IMG/VR virus record: IMGVR_UViG_3300033156_000587
Coordinates: 1 to 64,000 of that record
DNA length: 64,000 nucleotides
Direction: 5' to 3' (one strand)
From: a virus
Numbering within the stretch: position 1 is the first letter of the stretch; each line of letters begins with the position of its first letter. The position numbers were made by a program, and so were the translations under genes. The notes under the pieces are model-generated. The model saw only the letters and a program-made list of their open reading frames with translations. It was not told the origin of the DNA and searched no databases. This document shows, one piece after another, positions 1 to 8,978 of the stretch.

Positions 1-238
1 CACAGTCCGCTACGATAAACGGGCCCTCGAATACGCGCTCTTTCACCCACCAGATCCAAACCTTGTGGCCGATCAAGCTGCAGTCCATCAACGCGACGAA
101 AGGCCCGCTCAAATCAGGCTCCAATTGCCCCCAGGCGGTTCGGTTCCTCACGACGATGTCCATCACGCCGGGGTTATAATAGGTCGCCATCCCATCTATG
201 ATCGCGATGGTAACCAGGAGAGTAAGAGTTGCGCGCAT
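1..238 (-). CDS. Partial secreted protein, possibly double-psi beta-barrel-like
   Basis: The gene starts at 238 and runs off the left edge; 79 residues are visible. It opens with a hydrophobic stretch (about residues 3-14) that looks like a short signal peptide or membrane anchor. The rest contains GPFVALMDCS and ends EGPFIVADC, a spacing that recalls RlpA/barwin-type double-psi beta-barrels, but the key C-terminal part is missing. Its start lies inside the last 43 bases of the glycosidase-like gene, so the two are translationally coupled. The position beside lysis-like and glycosidase-like genes would suit a cell-envelope role; that is inference. Confidence 0.6.
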   Translation of the reverse strand, partial: MRATLTLLVTIAIIDGMATYYNPGVMDIVVRNRTAWGQLEPDLSGPFVALMDCSLIGHKVWIWWVKERVFEGPFIVADC

Positions 239-1455
239 CCCATAGCCTCGGGATGAAACTCGATCTTGTGAAGGACCGCGGGTCCCGAGATCTCAACCTC
301 AGCTTTCTCGGTCACGATTTCGCGCCGGAACCAGTACCCGTCTCGCCGTTCGTGGATCGCAACCCTGAATGGCGGTTGTCCCATCCTTGCCCTGACCCAG
401 ACCTTGGTCCCCTTTGAGATCTCGATCGCTTGCCGACCGTACCAGGAGTCATCCCTGACGATGGAATATGACCCGCTCACGGTGACCGCTGTCCCGTGGG
501 TCCAGAATCTCGGGTCTCCGCCCAAACCAGTGTTCGTGAATTCGACCTCAGGGAATTCGGCCTCCCGGAAGATAACCCAAGGGAATTCTGTAAGCCGCTG
601 GAGTTCTCGAACGTGCTCATGCGGGCATAGATCAACCCACCGTTTCTGGAGGCTTACGAAGTCCGCTCCATGAATCGCTGCGGCGTGAAGCGACCAATAT
701 CGCCACTGAATTGGGTCAGATCCATCATCCGGCATCTGATGCGCGGGCTCAAAAGCGACCGGAAGCCCTAAGGCCTTACACCGGTCCGCTAGGTCGTAGA
801 CTTCCCAACCCGCTGCGTCCTTGTACCCGACCGCGTTCGGCTTGTCAGGCGCGAGGCCGTTCATCTTATACCCGATCCCCAGCCGAAACGCGCGAGCCAT
901 GATCTCCATTCGGTCACGCCAAGCCCCGATGTTCCACGCTGCTCGAAACCCGGTCCCGGCCTGGACGAGCAAGGGGGTATCCGGAAACGCTTCCCTGAAC
1001 CAGGATAGGCTCAGGAGATGGGCGTCCAAGAGATCGCCCGAATCCATCACATCGCGGAGATATGCATAGTACTGACTGTCCTTCACTGGCTGGAGCTCGC
1101 CATCAATCCCGATGCCAATCCAGACCGAGGCAGGTTTCCCGTTGAACTCCTCGCCGAACGCGAGGATCAGCTCCCTCAGGGCACCTCGCCAAGTCTCGTT
1201 CTCGTACGCAGGGACGCTTACGGAGTTGGGAAACTCATGTCTTGCGCCGATCCATCGCGGCGACCGGTCCGCGAACCCGTCGGGCGTTGAGACGGAGATC
1301 AAGAGGCCAAAGTGTACTCGTTCACCTTTCTCAAGCGCTCGCCTGTAGCCCGACCAATCGAACCTTCCCGGCTGCGGGTTTATCACATCCCAAGGAAGCT
1401 CGAAATGCCCGTCAAAGTCCAGTATCCCCTGATGGTCCCTGACGCATATCCTCAT
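196..1455 (-). CDS. Glycosidase-like TIM-barrel protein (late operon)
   Basis: 419 residues. The first ~250 residues resemble bacterial glycoside hydrolases with a beta/alpha barrel: an N-terminal PQPGRFDW element, an acidic strand end IGIGIDGE (Glu120) and a second one VAFEP (Glu236), placed as expected for an acid/base and nucleophile pair. The C-terminal ~130 residues look like a beta-rich accessory domain. The start has GGAG about 9 bases upstream and overlaps the end of the portal gene by 44 bases. It could degrade a surface polysaccharide or be a tail-associated enzyme. Family assignment and catalytic residues are inferred by eye. Confidence 0.6.
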   Translation of the reverse strand: MRICVRDHQGILDFDGHFELPWDVINPQPGRFDWSGYRRALEKGERVHFGLLISVSTPDGFADRSPRWIGARHEFPNSVSVPAYENETWRGALRELILAFGEEFNGKPASVWIGIGIDGELQPVKDSQYYAYLRDVMDSGDLLDAHLLSLSWFREAFPDTPLLVQAGTGFRAAWNIGAWRDRMEIMARAFRLGIGYKMNGLAPDKPNAVGYKDAAGWEVYDLADRCKALGLPVAFEPAHQMPDDGSDPIQWRYWSLHAAAIHGADFVSLQKRWVDLCPHEHVRELQRLTEFPWVIFREAEFPEVEFTNTGLGGDPRFWTHGTAVTVSGSYSIVRDDSWYGRQAIEISKGTKVWVRARMGQPPFRVAIHERRDGYWFRREIVTEKAEVEISGPAVLHKIEFHPEAMGCAQLLLSWLPSRS

Positions 1456-3076
1456 CCAGCTCTACTCCTATGCTTGTCAGAAACTTGTCGGATAATTTCC
1501 TCGCGACCTCGCGGAACTCGTCCTCGCTCAGTGCTCCCGCGTCTTTTGCCGCCCTCAGAGCTAGAATCGCGCGTCGGAGGACAATGCTCTCCTCTTCCAT
1601 TCGGGCCCCGGTCCTGAGCCGTTCCTCCTCCTCTTCTTCCACACTGGGCCCCGTCCTCCGTTCTGGCAACCGTGCCAGTTGCCGCAGGTGCCGTTCCAGT
1701 TCGGCGTCCGGTGTCAAGACTTCGGCCTCACTCAACCGGTTCACGTAATCCGCAACAGCTTTCAGATCCGGGACGCCGATCGGACTTGCCTTAAGCTCAG
1801 GAAGGCCCGTGATCCCGGGGAATGAATTGTATCGGAATAGTCTAGGGATCGCGTGCCTGTTGATCACCTCAGCGATACTCTCCAGCCAGGCGGAGATCGC
1901 CATGGTGAAGAGGTCTCCTTGATGCTGGCTCAGGGCATACGATCCCACGCGCTCCATTCCGAGCATGATGAATTGCGCAAGCACAGCCAGAGCCTTCCGC
2001 TTGTCGTACCGCTCAATAATCTTGGATGTGTCATGCTGACGCCTGCCGCCTGTGGACAAGAGCTCAAGTAACATACCCTCGCCAGGAGCTGCGGTCCCTA
2101 GCTTCGGCTTCGGGATCACTACGCCGACTTGCTCGTCGTTTCTCAAGTTCACCACGAGTTCCTTCGCGAGCTCGAAGTCGGAGTTAGGGCCAGAGACGGT
2201 GCAATCCGTGCCAAGGTAAATCACAGGGATGCCTGCGAGATCCCGCTCGACGCCGATCCCCTCGATCTCCTGGAGGTTCTGCGTGTACCACCAGGGAATA
2301 TACATGCTCCTATGGATCGGCCTTCCCTCAGGCGAGTTGGCCGGTGCTACCGTTGTCCTAAACAGGAGCATCTTCTCGATCGGGATCTTCACGCGTCGGC
2401 CATCAGGGAGTGATTGGATCACACCCCTGATCCCGCCAGCATCGTCGAAGACCCATTCCTCGATCGTCTCCGCAGGCCTGGGAGCCCACTTGCGCCATCC
2501 GATGCGGCCGTCGGCATATTTCGACGCGGGATCTGCGAGAGGGCCAAATCGCCGCTTGTAGACGATCTCCATCACGCTGAAGCCCTGCTCTAACATCGTC
2601 AGAATGAACTGCATTGTATCGTTCCAGGTGAACGACATGTCATCGAGGCAGGACTCCAGGAACTCCGCGGCTTCCCGATCCTCCGGCCTTTCGGAAGCCG
2701 GAGACACGCGCCAGTCTACTTGCCTCAACGCATTTTCGATGGCATTGAAGACTGCCGCGATGATGGGGTCGTTTTCCCGCATCTCACGCAGGAGGATTCG
2801 ACCCTGGATTCCGCGAAGCTCCCTGAGCCTCTCCTCCCAGACCTGACCCCCGGCTCGTCTCAGACCCGAGGACCCGAGTTCCGTGAACGGCGGCTTCACT
2901 GGCTTCGAGCCCCCGTTCCTCCGCTCTTGCGCCATGACGCGGACAAGCTCGACTTCATCGTAGCGCCGATGTCCGCCTTCGGTCCTCTTCGGCGAGATTA
3001 ATCCCCTTCGCTCCCAGGTGAGCAGGGTATCCCTGGAGATTCCAAAGACTTCCTGAACTTCCTTTGGCGTCAGCAT
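1412..3076 (-). CDS. Portal protein with N-terminal MerR-type HTH
   Basis: 554 residues. Residues 1-50 form a MerR-type winged helix (LTPKEVQEVFGISRDTLLTW, then the typical GGHRRYDEVEL wing). After a linker, residues ~85-470 look like a DUF935-type portal: LLREMRENDPIIAAVFNAIE, later an FILTMLEQGFSVMEIVYKRR element. The tail is acidic and coiled (a run of Glu near residue 487). The portal forms the dodecameric DNA gate at one capsid vertex. The HTH and portal are in one uninterrupted frame, and the start overlaps the upstream holin-like gene by 7 bases. It sits at the far end of the operon from the other head genes, which is unusual. Confidence 0.8.
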   Translation of the reverse strand: MLTPKEVQEVFGISRDTLLTWERRGLISPKRTEGGHRRYDEVELVRVMAQERRNGGSKPVKPPFTELGSSGLRRAGGQVWEERLRELRGIQGRILLREMRENDPIIAAVFNAIENALRQVDWRVSPASERPEDREAAEFLESCLDDMSFTWNDTMQFILTMLEQGFSVMEIVYKRRFGPLADPASKYADGRIGWRKWAPRPAETIEEWVFDDAGGIRGVIQSLPDGRRVKIPIEKMLLFRTTVAPANSPEGRPIHRSMYIPWWYTQNLQEIEGIGVERDLAGIPVIYLGTDCTVSGPNSDFELAKELVVNLRNDEQVGVVIPKPKLGTAAPGEGMLLELLSTGGRRQHDTSKIIERYDKRKALAVLAQFIMLGMERVGSYALSQHQGDLFTMAISAWLESIAEVINRHAIPRLFRYNSFPGITGLPELKASPIGVPDLKAVADYVNRLSEAEVLTPDAELERHLRQLARLPERRTGPSVEEEEEERLRTGARMEEESIVLRRAILALRAAKDAGALSEDEFREVARKLSDKFLTSIGVELDEDMRQGPSGDTGL

Positions 3077-3366
3077 CGTAAGCTCCTCAGATGCGCAGCT
3101 TGACTTGTCCAGAACGCCAGGAACCCGGCTTGTAATGCAGGCCAGAATGTCTCCTCAAAGCTCCAGGGTTGGTATCCCATGCCCGCTGAAACGAGAGCTG
3201 CAATACTGGGGATTACGAGACAAAGCACCAACATCACCAAGCGCTTTACCCGAGGCCGAAGCATGTCCCACTGCGGAAGCCACTCCACGATGAAGGACAG
3301 GATGAACCCGATCGCCGCGTTTATTCCGTCTCCTTGGAGCCACGTCAGAAATTCCGGAAAAGTCAT
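3070..3366 (-). CDS. Putative holin, small membrane protein
   Basis: 98 residues with three hydrophobic segments (about 14-31, 41-63 and 72-92) separated by short charged turns. Size, topology and a position in a run of overlapping small membrane genes fit a phage holin, which would form lesions in the cytoplasmic membrane at lysis. The ATG at 3366 overlaps the TGA of the preceding small gene (ATGA-type junction). No endolysin is recognised beside it; the glycosidase-like gene is the nearest candidate partner. Confidence 0.55.
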   Translation of the reverse strand: MTFPEFLTWLQGDGINAAIGFILSFIVEWLPQWDMLRPRVKRLVMLVLCLVIPSIAALVSAGMGYQPWSFEETFWPALQAGFLAFWTSQAAHLRSLRC

Positions 3367-3539
3367 CGCTTAACCTCCCCGTTCATGCGTTTGTTGATCT
3401 CCTTTAGTTGAATCAACGTTGCTTGCAGGCTGTCGGTCATCGTCCTGCGTTTCTTTCGTCGCCTCCAGAGACAGACTTCCACAGCGGCTACAGTGCCCGC
3501 GAGACCAAGGGCTTGAGTTAGAAGTCCTAATCCATCCAT
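3363..3539 (-). CDS. Small single-pass membrane protein (58 aa)
   Basis: A short hydrophobic N-terminus (residues 4-25) is followed by a very basic stretch (RRRKKRR) and a helical C-terminus. The start ATG shares a base with the TAA of the YvrJ-like gene and the stop overlaps the holin start, so the three genes form a coupled cassette. This layout is typical of lysis accessory proteins (holin/antiholin or spanin-like); no family is recognised. Confidence 0.55.
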   Translation of the reverse strand: MDGLGLLTQALGLAGTVAAVEVCLWRRRKKRRTMTDSLQATLIQLKEINKRMNGEVKR

Positions 3540-3760
3540 TACCGCCTCCCTAGGCTTGCCGTGAGCAAGCCTTCTAGCCTGGCCAGCTCCTCACCGAGAA
3601 CATGGACTTCACTCGCGAGTTCCTTGATAGCCTTGCTCGACTCCCGCTCGATGTTGCTTAGAGCTTTATCAAGCCTGACTAGGACATAAATGGTGATCGC
3701 GATCGGGAAGCCGAGATTTCCGATTAGAGAGGTCACTAGGTCTAAAGCATCTCTGTCCAC
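3539..3760 (-). CDS. YvrJ-like small membrane protein
   Basis: 73 residues from a GTG start with GGAGAGGG just upstream. Residues 11-28 (SLIGNLGFPIAITIYVLV) match the signature of the YvrJ family, a short N-terminal membrane segment seen in phage lysis regions; the rest is an amphipathic coiled coil. It heads the small-membrane-protein cassette. Function of the family is not established. Confidence 0.6.
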   Translation of the reverse strand: MDRDALDLVTSLIGNLGFPIAITIYVLVRLDKALSNIERESSKAIKELASEVHVLGEELARLEGLLTASLGRR

Positions 3761-3775
3761 ATCACCCTCTCCTCT

Positions 3776-4063
3776 TCAGAATAACTCAAGGACGCGAATG
3801 TCTGCAGAACCGGAAGCTACAATGCCGTAAACGTCTCCGCTCCAACGGTCCTCACTCCAGACAGCGGAAGGAGACAGAGGTATGCCGTTATTTACCGTCA
3901 CGCTGTTGTCGTAGCCGATGAATACCGTGATGTCTGAGTTATTCACAAGCATCACGGACCCTCGGTAAGATCGGCTACCGGATAACAGCGTCGCAGTCGT
4001 TCCACACGAGACCGACTTGAATGACGCATTGGCCGCCTTTGGGACATCCGACCTCGTTCTCAC
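3776..4063 (-). CDS. Small virion-associated protein, unknown
   Basis: 95 residues from a GTG start (GGAGGTGACCCG upstream). The sequence is beta-rich (VMLVNNSDITVFIGYDNSVT, then a Pro/Ser-rich turn), similar in style to small phage proteins lying among tail-fibre genes. It lies directly downstream of a beta-helix spike gene. Function unknown; a structural or fibre accessory role is likely from position only. Confidence 0.55.
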   Translation of the reverse strand: MRTRSDVPKAANASFKSVSCGTTATLLSGSRSYRGSVMLVNNSDITVFIGYDNSVTVNNGIPLSPSAVWSEDRWSGDVYGIVASGSADIRVLELF

Positions 4064-4077
4064 CGGGTCACCTCCTT

Positions 4078-5277
4078 TCAGATCACCAGGTTATCCGAGA
4101 TGATCACGTTGTTAGTGCCAGTATCGTTGTTAATAGACCCGCTCAAGTTCCTTGCCAGATAATTAGCGTGCACAAGAAGGTTGCTTGAGCTCGTGTTCCC
4201 GAGATCTATTCCGTAACCCGTGTTGTCCATCGAATAATTACCTGTGATCTTGTAGTCCTGTACCGGTAAGATCCCGTAGAGTCCGATCCCGTTTCCGGAA
4301 CAGGACCGGCAGTCATTGCCCATGATCATCACTCGGTTCCCGCGGGACCAGATGCCTTCGGCAGCGGACCTCCTCACGATGTTGCTCTCGATTACAGCGT
4401 CATCGCTGGAATCAAGCTCAATCCCTCGACCCGTGGGGTCAGCGATCACATTATCGCAAATCACAGGCGAGCTGCACTGGTAGAGCCGGATGCTGTCATT
4501 GCCGGTGTTGCTGAACGTGTTCCCTCGGATGATCACTTGGCCCGCGCCCCATAGCCCGATTCCATAGCCGCCGGAGTTCTCGATTAGGTTGTCCTCAAAT
4601 AGCGACTCGCCCAGCTCAAGTGCATCGCCCGCGATGGCTTCGGCACCCGCGTTCTTGATCGTGTTCCTCAAGATCCTCGTGGATGCAGACCCTCCGTCAG
4701 CCCAGATCCCGCGGCCGGATTGATTGCGGAACCACGAATCCTCGATCTGCGTCCTCACTGCGCCGTTGATCTTAACGCCGATACCGCCACCATGCAGAGT
4801 GACACGGTCAAGCAGACAGTCATCACCTTGGATCTCCACGAGAGGACACGTGCCATCGTTCCTGACCCGGAGATCCTGAAGGATAACAGATCCAGAGGCA
4901 AGCGTGATGGTAGCAGCCGAGTCAGCTCCCCAGATCTGCGTCCCGGGTCCAGTCCCGATAACGATCAAAGGGCTACTGATCGTCACGTTCTCATTGAACC
5001 GGCCCGCGGTGACATAAATGACCTCCCAGGAACTCGCGGCAGCTAGAGCGTCTGTCAGGGTGGACGCGGTCCCGCCAACTTTTGCTACGACATGGTCCGC
5101 GACCAGAGCTCCCGGTGGCTGTTCCTGATATTCCAGCCCCGTCTCATCGGCCTTTACGACGAGCGTACAGCCCGCGAACCCGGCGTAATTCGCCGGCGTG
5201 TCGCTCAAGTCCGAGAAAGAGCTCGCGCCTGCGCCGCCGCTATCGCCAGTTCCCGGAGGCAGCGTAATCGTCGTCAT
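4078..5277 (-). CDS. Beta-helix tail spike / fibre protein (copy 1)
   Basis: 399 residues. The N-terminus carries the phage-fibre motif FSDLSDTPANYAGFAG, followed by a right-handed parallel beta-helix of pectate-lyase/NosD type (repeated N-x-hydrophobic turns such as ILRNTIKNAG and VIIRGNTFSN, about residues 85-399). Such spikes bind or cleave host surface glycans. It is a close paralogue of the protein at 8979-10460: both share the TASTLTDAL block and nearly the same last 25 residues (TGTNN...DNLVI). A strong GGAGG site precedes the ATG. Confidence 0.8.
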   Translation of the reverse strand: MTTITLPPGTGDSGGAGASSFSDLSDTPANYAGFAGCTLVVKADETGLEYQEQPPGALVADHVVAKVGGTASTLTDALAAASSWEVIYVTAGRFNENVTISSPLIVIGTGPGTQIWGADSAATITLASGSVILQDLRVRNDGTCPLVEIQGDDCLLDRVTLHGGGIGVKINGAVRTQIEDSWFRNQSGRGIWADGGSASTRILRNTIKNAGAEAIAGDALELGESLFEDNLIENSGGYGIGLWGAGQVIIRGNTFSNTGNDSIRLYQCSSPVICDNVIADPTGRGIELDSSDDAVIESNIVRRSAAEGIWSRGNRVMIMGNDCRSCSGNGIGLYGILPVQDYKITGNYSMDNTGYGIDLGNTSSSNLLVHANYLARNLSGSINNDTGTNNVIISDNLVI

Positions 5278-5294
5278 AACCCTGACCTCCTGCG

Positions 5295-6230
5295 TCAGAC
5301 GATCGACGTGACGATCCCGTCGGTAACTGTGATCGTCTTCCCGTCCGCGGTCGTGAACGTTCCAGATACGCCCGAACCGCTAGAGAGCTGGTTATACATG
5401 CTTGAAGGCATCCGGCCCGCTTTGTCTCCTTCCGCTAAGCCATGCTCGGTATAGGTTCCGGACAATAGACCGCCCGAACTCCACGAGACATCATAGCAAA
5501 GCACTTGCTTATTCGCGTCGAGCAGGGTTTGGCCCGAAGGAACCTCTACAAAACTTCGTCTGATCTGAGCATACGACATCCTCTTGTCGGCGTAGATCCC
5601 GATAGCTGGGCTGTAGTCTACTCGAATGTCGGACCCGTTTATCCAAGCTTGTGCATGGGATTCTATGTAGATTCCGTAGTGATTCCCAGAACCGTTTACG
5701 CGGTTCCTGATGGAGCTGTTAACTAACCAGAGATGACCCGTCGTGCCTTGTGGTACGATCACGCGGGCATTGGCATCAGACGAGCCGTATAAGTACAGCC
5801 AGCAGCCAATGATATTCGCGACCCCTCTGACTTCTACCATAGAGAACGTGCCCGTGACGCCAGTAATATTTGCCTCTAGCTTCATGCCTATCAGATTACC
5901 ACCATCGCAGTAGATTAAGTGAGAGTCAGCCCCGCTGGGGAGTCTTAGCACAACGATTGGGTCGGATGTGTCCCAAATAAGACCGCCGATTCCCCTGATT
6001 GTGACTCCGGTTTGGAATTCGCTCCGAGTGATCTGCTCCTCGTAGATCCCCGGCATGACTTCAATAAGCCAGGGATTTTCTGTACTCGGATTTTTGACCA
6101 GACTTAGAGCCTCATTGATCGTCCTAGCGTGCGCGGGCCCACGCTTCGCTACTATGATCACGTTCTCAGGCCGCGGCATGAATTGCCTGCGGAACCATTT
6201 CGGGGCGAATGAAAGTCGGGTGACTGCCAT
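5295..6230 (-). CDS. Beta-helix tail appendage protein
   Basis: 311 residues from the ATG at 6230, chosen because AAGGAGG lies 6 bases upstream (an ATG 18 bases earlier lacks this). The protein has a pectinesterase/pectate-lyase-like layout: ARTINEALSLV followed by WLIEVMPGIYEEQ, then irregular beta-helix rungs. The C-terminus (MPSSMYNQLSSGSG, GTFTTADGKTITVTDGIV) resembles fibre tip or attachment segments. Likely part of the adsorption apparatus. Confidence 0.7.
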   Translation of the reverse strand: MAVTRLSFAPKWFRRQFMPRPENVIIVAKRGPAHARTINEALSLVKNPSTENPWLIEVMPGIYEEQITRSEFQTGVTIRGIGGLIWDTSDPIVVLRLPSGADSHLIYCDGGNLIGMKLEANITGVTGTFSMVEVRGVANIIGCWLYLYGSSDANARVIVPQGTTGHLWLVNSSIRNRVNGSGNHYGIYIESHAQAWINGSDIRVDYSPAIGIYADKRMSYAQIRRSFVEVPSGQTLLDANKQVLCYDVSWSSGGLLSGTYTEHGLAEGDKAGRMPSSMYNQLSSGSGVSGTFTTADGKTITVTDGIVTSIV

Positions 6231-6240
6231 CAGACCTCCT

Positions 6241-6534
6241 TCAGTCAAGCATACTTCGCCTCACTACGAATACCCCCTCGCCAGCCGCTTGACCCGAGCC
6301 TGTAGAGTAAAATCGGTACCACCAGTGACCGGGCGCACTGGCATTTATGTCTATGTGATATACTCCCGTGGAATCCCGCACGAGCTCGGCATCCACGCCG
6401 TACTGGAACGTGACTTTCGCGCCTGTCGGTTCCCTGAGCGCGAAGAACACGTTCGCTGGGTCGAAGGCCGTGCCCGCTGCATCCGTGAAGCTAGCCGAGC
6501 ACCGGACCAAGTCGCCCTTATCGTAGACCGCCAT
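6241..6534 (-). CDS. Small Ig-like virion protein
   Basis: 97 residues, compact and beta-rich, with the pattern MAVYDKGDLVRCSASFTD and HWWYRFYSTG seen in small phage structural proteins with an immunoglobulin-like fold. GAGG precedes the start at 9 bases. It sits between two tail-appendage genes. No enzyme motif is visible. Confidence 0.6.
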   Translation of the reverse strand: MAVYDKGDLVRCSASFTDAAGTAFDPANVFFALREPTGAKVTFQYGVDAELVRDSTGVYHIDINASAPGHWWYRFYSTGSGQAAGEGVFVVRRSMLD

Positions 6535-6543
6535 GGATTAACC

Positions 6544-6984
6544 TCACGACAAGAGTAGGATGCCGGAGGAGCTGAATTGGATCGTGTAATCTCCACCGTT
6601 CGTGGCCGTTGTGCCCAGCTCCCAGACACAGACCAACGGGCTTCCAGCCTTGGTCGAGTTGTAAAGGATCGCCGCGGCAGGCGTCGGGTTCGGGTCGAGC
6701 GGTCCCAGGTTTGTCCATGTCACGTCGTCCGCGTCGAATACCACGCGGTCATTCGCGGTATCCAGCGTGACGCTCGCATTCGTGAGGCTCGCGCCAGTGA
6801 CCGTGTATCCGCTCCCCGTTGCGTACTCGGACGCGCTCACATCCGAATAGCTCGTGTGGTTATCCAAGTCCGGCGTGTAGCTGGACATTAGGATCAACCG
6901 GAACACGTCCGAGCTGAGATCCTGTCCCGCAGTGAAGAGATCCTCCTTAAAGCTATTGTAGATGGAGCCAGATCCCTCAGCCAT
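6544..6984 (-). CDS. Virion structural protein of a common phage family
   Basis: 146 residues. The pattern IYNSFKEDLFTAGQDL, LMSSYTPDLDNH, TGSGYTVTGASL and RVVFDADDVTWTNL is a widely distributed phage family usually encoded in tail or decoration regions; its exact role is not known. GGAGGTGAAATT precedes the ATG. It lies just downstream of the LamG adhesin. Confidence 0.7.
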   Translation of the reverse strand: MAEGSGSIYNSFKEDLFTAGQDLSSDVFRLILMSSYTPDLDNHTSYSDVSASEYATGSGYTVTGASLTNASVTLDTANDRVVFDADDVTWTNLGPLDPNPTPAAAILYNSTKAGSPLVCVWELGTTATNGGDYTIQFSSSGILLLS

Positions 6985-6988
6985 AATT

Positions 6989-7063
6989 TCACCTCCTGAT
7001 TGTGATCTTGATCGTGGAGACCTTCACCACGACGCCTTTCTTTTCCATCTTATCTTGTCCCAT
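6989..7063 (-). CDS. Possible 24-residue peptide
   Basis: A tiny frame with an excellent ribosome binding site (GGAGGTGAGCG before ATG) whose stop overlaps the binding site of the next gene. The peptide is basic and beta-prone (MEKKGVVVKVSTIKITIRR). It overlaps the end of the LamG gene by 14 bases. Without comparison it cannot be separated from a translational-coupling spacer. Confidence 0.35.
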   Translation of the reverse strand: MGQDKMEKKGVVVKVSTIKITIRR

Positions 7064-8504
7064 CGCTCACCTCCACGACGTAGGGCGCGTAATCCTCCAT
7101 GGACACGTCCAGCTTGATCTCCAGGATTGCCCCAGATAGGCCCGCGGATAGCAAAGCCGTCAGGACATCCAACAAAATGCTCACCGGGCCGGGGACGACT
7201 TGGGTCGTCTCACTGGACAAGTTGAGCACCAGCGGGTCCAGCCTTGCTATAGCCAGGACCGCGGGCTGAATCAACCCAGCCGTGCTTTGCAGGTTAAGCT
7301 GGTTGACCTGGACCGACGTTGGACCGGGGACGATGACAGTGTCTGGGACAGTCAGCCCAAGAAGACCAGCATCAAGCGTCACGAACAGCCCGGTCTTCAC
7401 GACAAAATCGAGGGCCAAGCTGGTCAGGCTCAAGGGATCTACCTGTACCAGTCTTGGAACAATCGTGGCAATATCCAAGATACTGGAATTCATGAGAACC
7501 GGGCTCAGCCCGACGGAGATTGGGCCCGGCTGGACGATAGCCTGGTTCGCTGTTACAGTCAAGATCTGAGAATCCGCCTGGATGATAATCGCGGTCTTCG
7601 GCGAGATGGGCAATGCACTGCTCGTCAACTGGCCTGCTTCGAGACCGACCGACGTAGGGCCAGGTGAGACTGAAAGATCCGGGCTTTCAACCTGTAATTG
7701 GAGAGCCTCCACCGAGACTGTTTGGCCGAAGACCAACTGAACGACCGGCCAAATTTTTGGCTCGATAAGATAGAGATCGAATCGTGTGGCCGGATCATAA
7801 AGTTGCCAGACCTCATCAGCGCTGAGAGCCCGGTCGTAAAACCTGACTTCGCCTATCAACCCGTTGAAGAATGTACTGGATGATGCGTAGAATACACCGA
7901 AATGAAGAGGTGTCGTGGTGCTCTGGATAGACGCCGGGATTGGGCCATTATTCAGCGTCCCGTTATCCAGCACCCCATCGATAAAAATATCCAATCGATT
8001 CGAGGGCTCGTACACCCCGACGATGAAATGCCAGGCCCCGGCTGTTACCGCGGTCTGAGAGTCCCGGCTAACCCACGCAGATCCATCCGGACTAACACCA
8101 AAACGGAAGTACTCATAAGGGTGTTGCTGGAGAGAGTATTGCCGACCACCCGTCTGGACGCTATCTTTAGCAATAATAGCCCGACCCTCGACACCGGAAA
8201 TCGTAGTATGGACCTTTATCCACGCAGCTATGCTAAAAGCGCCCGTGAATCCCAAGACGTTTCCGAAGTTGACGTAACTATCCGTACCATCAAAATCGAG
8301 GCAAGGCCCCAAGACGTAGTGAAGTCGCCAAGTGGTCCCGCCCAGGATCGATCCGTCATAAAAGAACCTGGCGAGATCACGTAGTACAGAAGCTCCCGCA
8401 CTCGCGAACGCGGGCCACCACGCCACCAAGCCAGCGGCTTGGGGAGACCTTCGGTTAATCCTAAACCTTCGTCCTACAGCCCAGGGCGGCTGTGGTATCT
8501 TCAT
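7050..8504 (-). CDS. LamG-domain tail adhesin with C-terminal repeats
   Basis: 484 residues. Residues ~25-240 are a concanavalin-like LamG/Laminin_G_3 domain (GLVAWWPAF, DFDGTDSYVNFGN, FSIAAWIKV, GEVRFYDRALSADEV), a carbohydrate-binding fold common in phage receptor-binding proteins. Residues ~260-470 contain four divergent repeats of about 60 residues marked by PGPTSVGL, PGPISVGL, PGPTSVQV and PGPVSILL. The repeats probably form a beta-rich stalk. The ATG has AGAGG upstream. Confidence 0.75.
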   Translation of the reverse strand: MKIPQPPWAVGRRFRINRRSPQAAGLVAWWPAFASAGASVLRDLARFFYDGSILGGTTWRLHYVLGPCLDFDGTDSYVNFGNVLGFTGAFSIAAWIKVHTTISGVEGRAIIAKDSVQTGGRQYSLQQHPYEYFRFGVSPDGSAWVSRDSQTAVTAGAWHFIVGVYEPSNRLDIFIDGVLDNGTLNNGPIPASIQSTTTPLHFGVFYASSSTFFNGLIGEVRFYDRALSADEVWQLYDPATRFDLYLIEPKIWPVVQLVFGQTVSVEALQLQVESPDLSVSPGPTSVGLEAGQLTSSALPISPKTAIIIQADSQILTVTANQAIVQPGPISVGLSPVLMNSSILDIATIVPRLVQVDPLSLTSLALDFVVKTGLFVTLDAGLLGLTVPDTVIVPGPTSVQVNQLNLQSTAGLIQPAVLAIARLDPLVLNLSSETTQVVPGPVSILLDVLTALLSAGLSGAILEIKLDVSMEDYAPYVVEVSDGTR

Positions 8505-8519
8505 GCTTGATCCTCTTTA

Positions 8520-8966
8520 TCACGTAATCTCGCGGCTGTACCGGATCATTTTCACAACGTTTCCACTTGACGCAAATGCCTGGCCCGTGTTGTTCTCGAC
8601 CAAAATCTTGAAATTCGCGGGTGGCAGGAGCACGTTGCGAATGTGGGCGTATCGAGAGCCAGACGCAGCATCCAAGACAAACATCCCGACAAGCGCGTTC
8701 GATGGCGGCGCCAAGCTTGCGTCGCCGAAGGTATAATTCGTTCCGTCCAAAGTTTCGAGGAGGTAAACGTCCACACGGGCTCCCGAATCCCGAGCCCCAG
8801 CCTGGTCTGCAATGAAGAGCTCAAAATCGGCGAATTCATATAGCTCGCTTGCCGCGGTATTGCTAATTGACGCGGAGACGGCTCTAGAGCCATCCGCTAA
8901 GCCATCTAACTCCGTCGAAAGGATCGTTTCAGGCGATGTCGGTGATGTCCAGCGTTCTGTCGCCAT
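8520..8966 (-). CDS. Conserved virion protein, unknown role
   Basis: 148 residues belonging to a recognisable phage family with the core FADFELFIADQAGARDSG, VDVYLLETLDGTNYTFGD and LPPANFKILVENNTGQAFA. The family is found near tail-fibre genes of many tailed phages and is probably a beta-sandwich structural protein. A GGGGAGGG site precedes the ATG. Confidence 0.65.
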   Translation of the reverse strand: MATERWTSPTSPETILSTELDGLADGSRAVSASISNTAASELYEFADFELFIADQAGARDSGARVDVYLLETLDGTNYTFGDASLAPPSNALVGMFVLDAASGSRYAHIRNVLLPPANFKILVENNTGQAFASSGNVVKMIRYSREIT

Positions 8967-8978
8967 GCTACCCTCCCC

